Source: Milkweed yellows phytoplasma str. MW1 (GTDB taxonomy: Bacteria; Bacillota_I; Bacilli_A; Acholeplasmatales; Acholeplasmataceae). From it: a DNA stretch of 6,094 nt. The position numbers and the translations under genes were made by a program. This document shows positions 6,069 through 6,094 of the stretch, one piece after another. The notes beneath the pieces are model-generated. The model did not search any database. It was not told where the DNA came from and saw only the letters and a program-made list of their open reading frames with translations. The stretch is from assembly GCF_000309485.1 (NCBI RefSeq), contig NZ_AKIL01000132.1, forward strand, positions 1-6,094, in the 5' to 3' direction. Every line of letters begins with the position of its first letter. Within the stretch, counting starts at the first letter, position 1.

Positions 6069-6094
6069 AGATCGGAAGAGCGGTTCAGCAGGAA
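6069..6094. other. Illumina paired-end adapter sequence left at the contig end (not genomic)
   Basis: The final 26 bases begin AGATCGGAAGAGCGG and continue TTCAGCAGGAA. This agrees base for base with what I recall of the first part of the older Illumina paired-end adapter, including the A-tail at 6069. It is G/C-rich (14 of the last 25 bases) in a window that is otherwise extremely AT-rich. Genomic sequence therefore ends at about 6068, leaving only about 50 nt of true DNA upstream of alaS. Confidence 0.96.

Overview
The window reads as a short piece of a very AT-rich Mollicutes-type genome, most likely a phytoplasma or close Acholeplasma relative. The proteins are rich in Lys, Asn, Ile and Phe, and the gaps between genes are almost pure A/T. 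The genetic code is standard: all 12 Trp residues in the predicted proteins are TGG, and TGA is used as a stop by alaS and yqeG. That argues against mycoplasmas and spiroplasmas, which read UGA as Trp. The species cannot be fixed from this sequence.

All seven genes lie on the minus strand and read from right to left as one tight run: alaS (alanyl-tRNA synthetase), ruvX/yqgF (RNase H-fold nuclease or resolvase family), a YrrM/TrmR-type O-methyltransferase, greA (transcript cleavage factor), yqeG (HAD phosphatase), yqeK (HD-domain hydrolase) and rsmD (16S rRNA guanine-N2 methyltransferase). The junctions are a 19-nt overlap (alaS/ruvX), then gaps of 74, 38, 5, 9 and 12 nt. Only two starts have a clear Shine-Dalgarno at good spacing (alaS, greA); the others probably depend on translational coupling. 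I see no GC-rich terminator and no convincing internal promoter, so a single transcript starting at or upstream of alaS is the simplest reading.

The order alaS-ruvX-yrrM-greA matches the Bacillus subtilis alaS-to-greA block with intervening genes lost (ireB/yrzL, yrzB, mltG, two peptidase genes, udk). yqeG and yqeK come from a second Bacillus cluster and have become direct neighbours here. This fits genome reduction; loss of mltG fits a wall-less cell. Most products serve translation or transcription: tRNA charging, tRNA wobble modification, rRNA methylation and polymerase rescue. YqeK may remove Ap4A, a by-product of aminoacyl-tRNA synthetases.

The last 26 bases (6069-6094) are not genomic: they match an Illumina paired-end adapter, so the right edge is a contaminated contig end. 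I found no new defence, mobile or secretion system. The most unusual biological detail is that yqeG and yqeK share one reading frame and are separated there by a single UGA codon.
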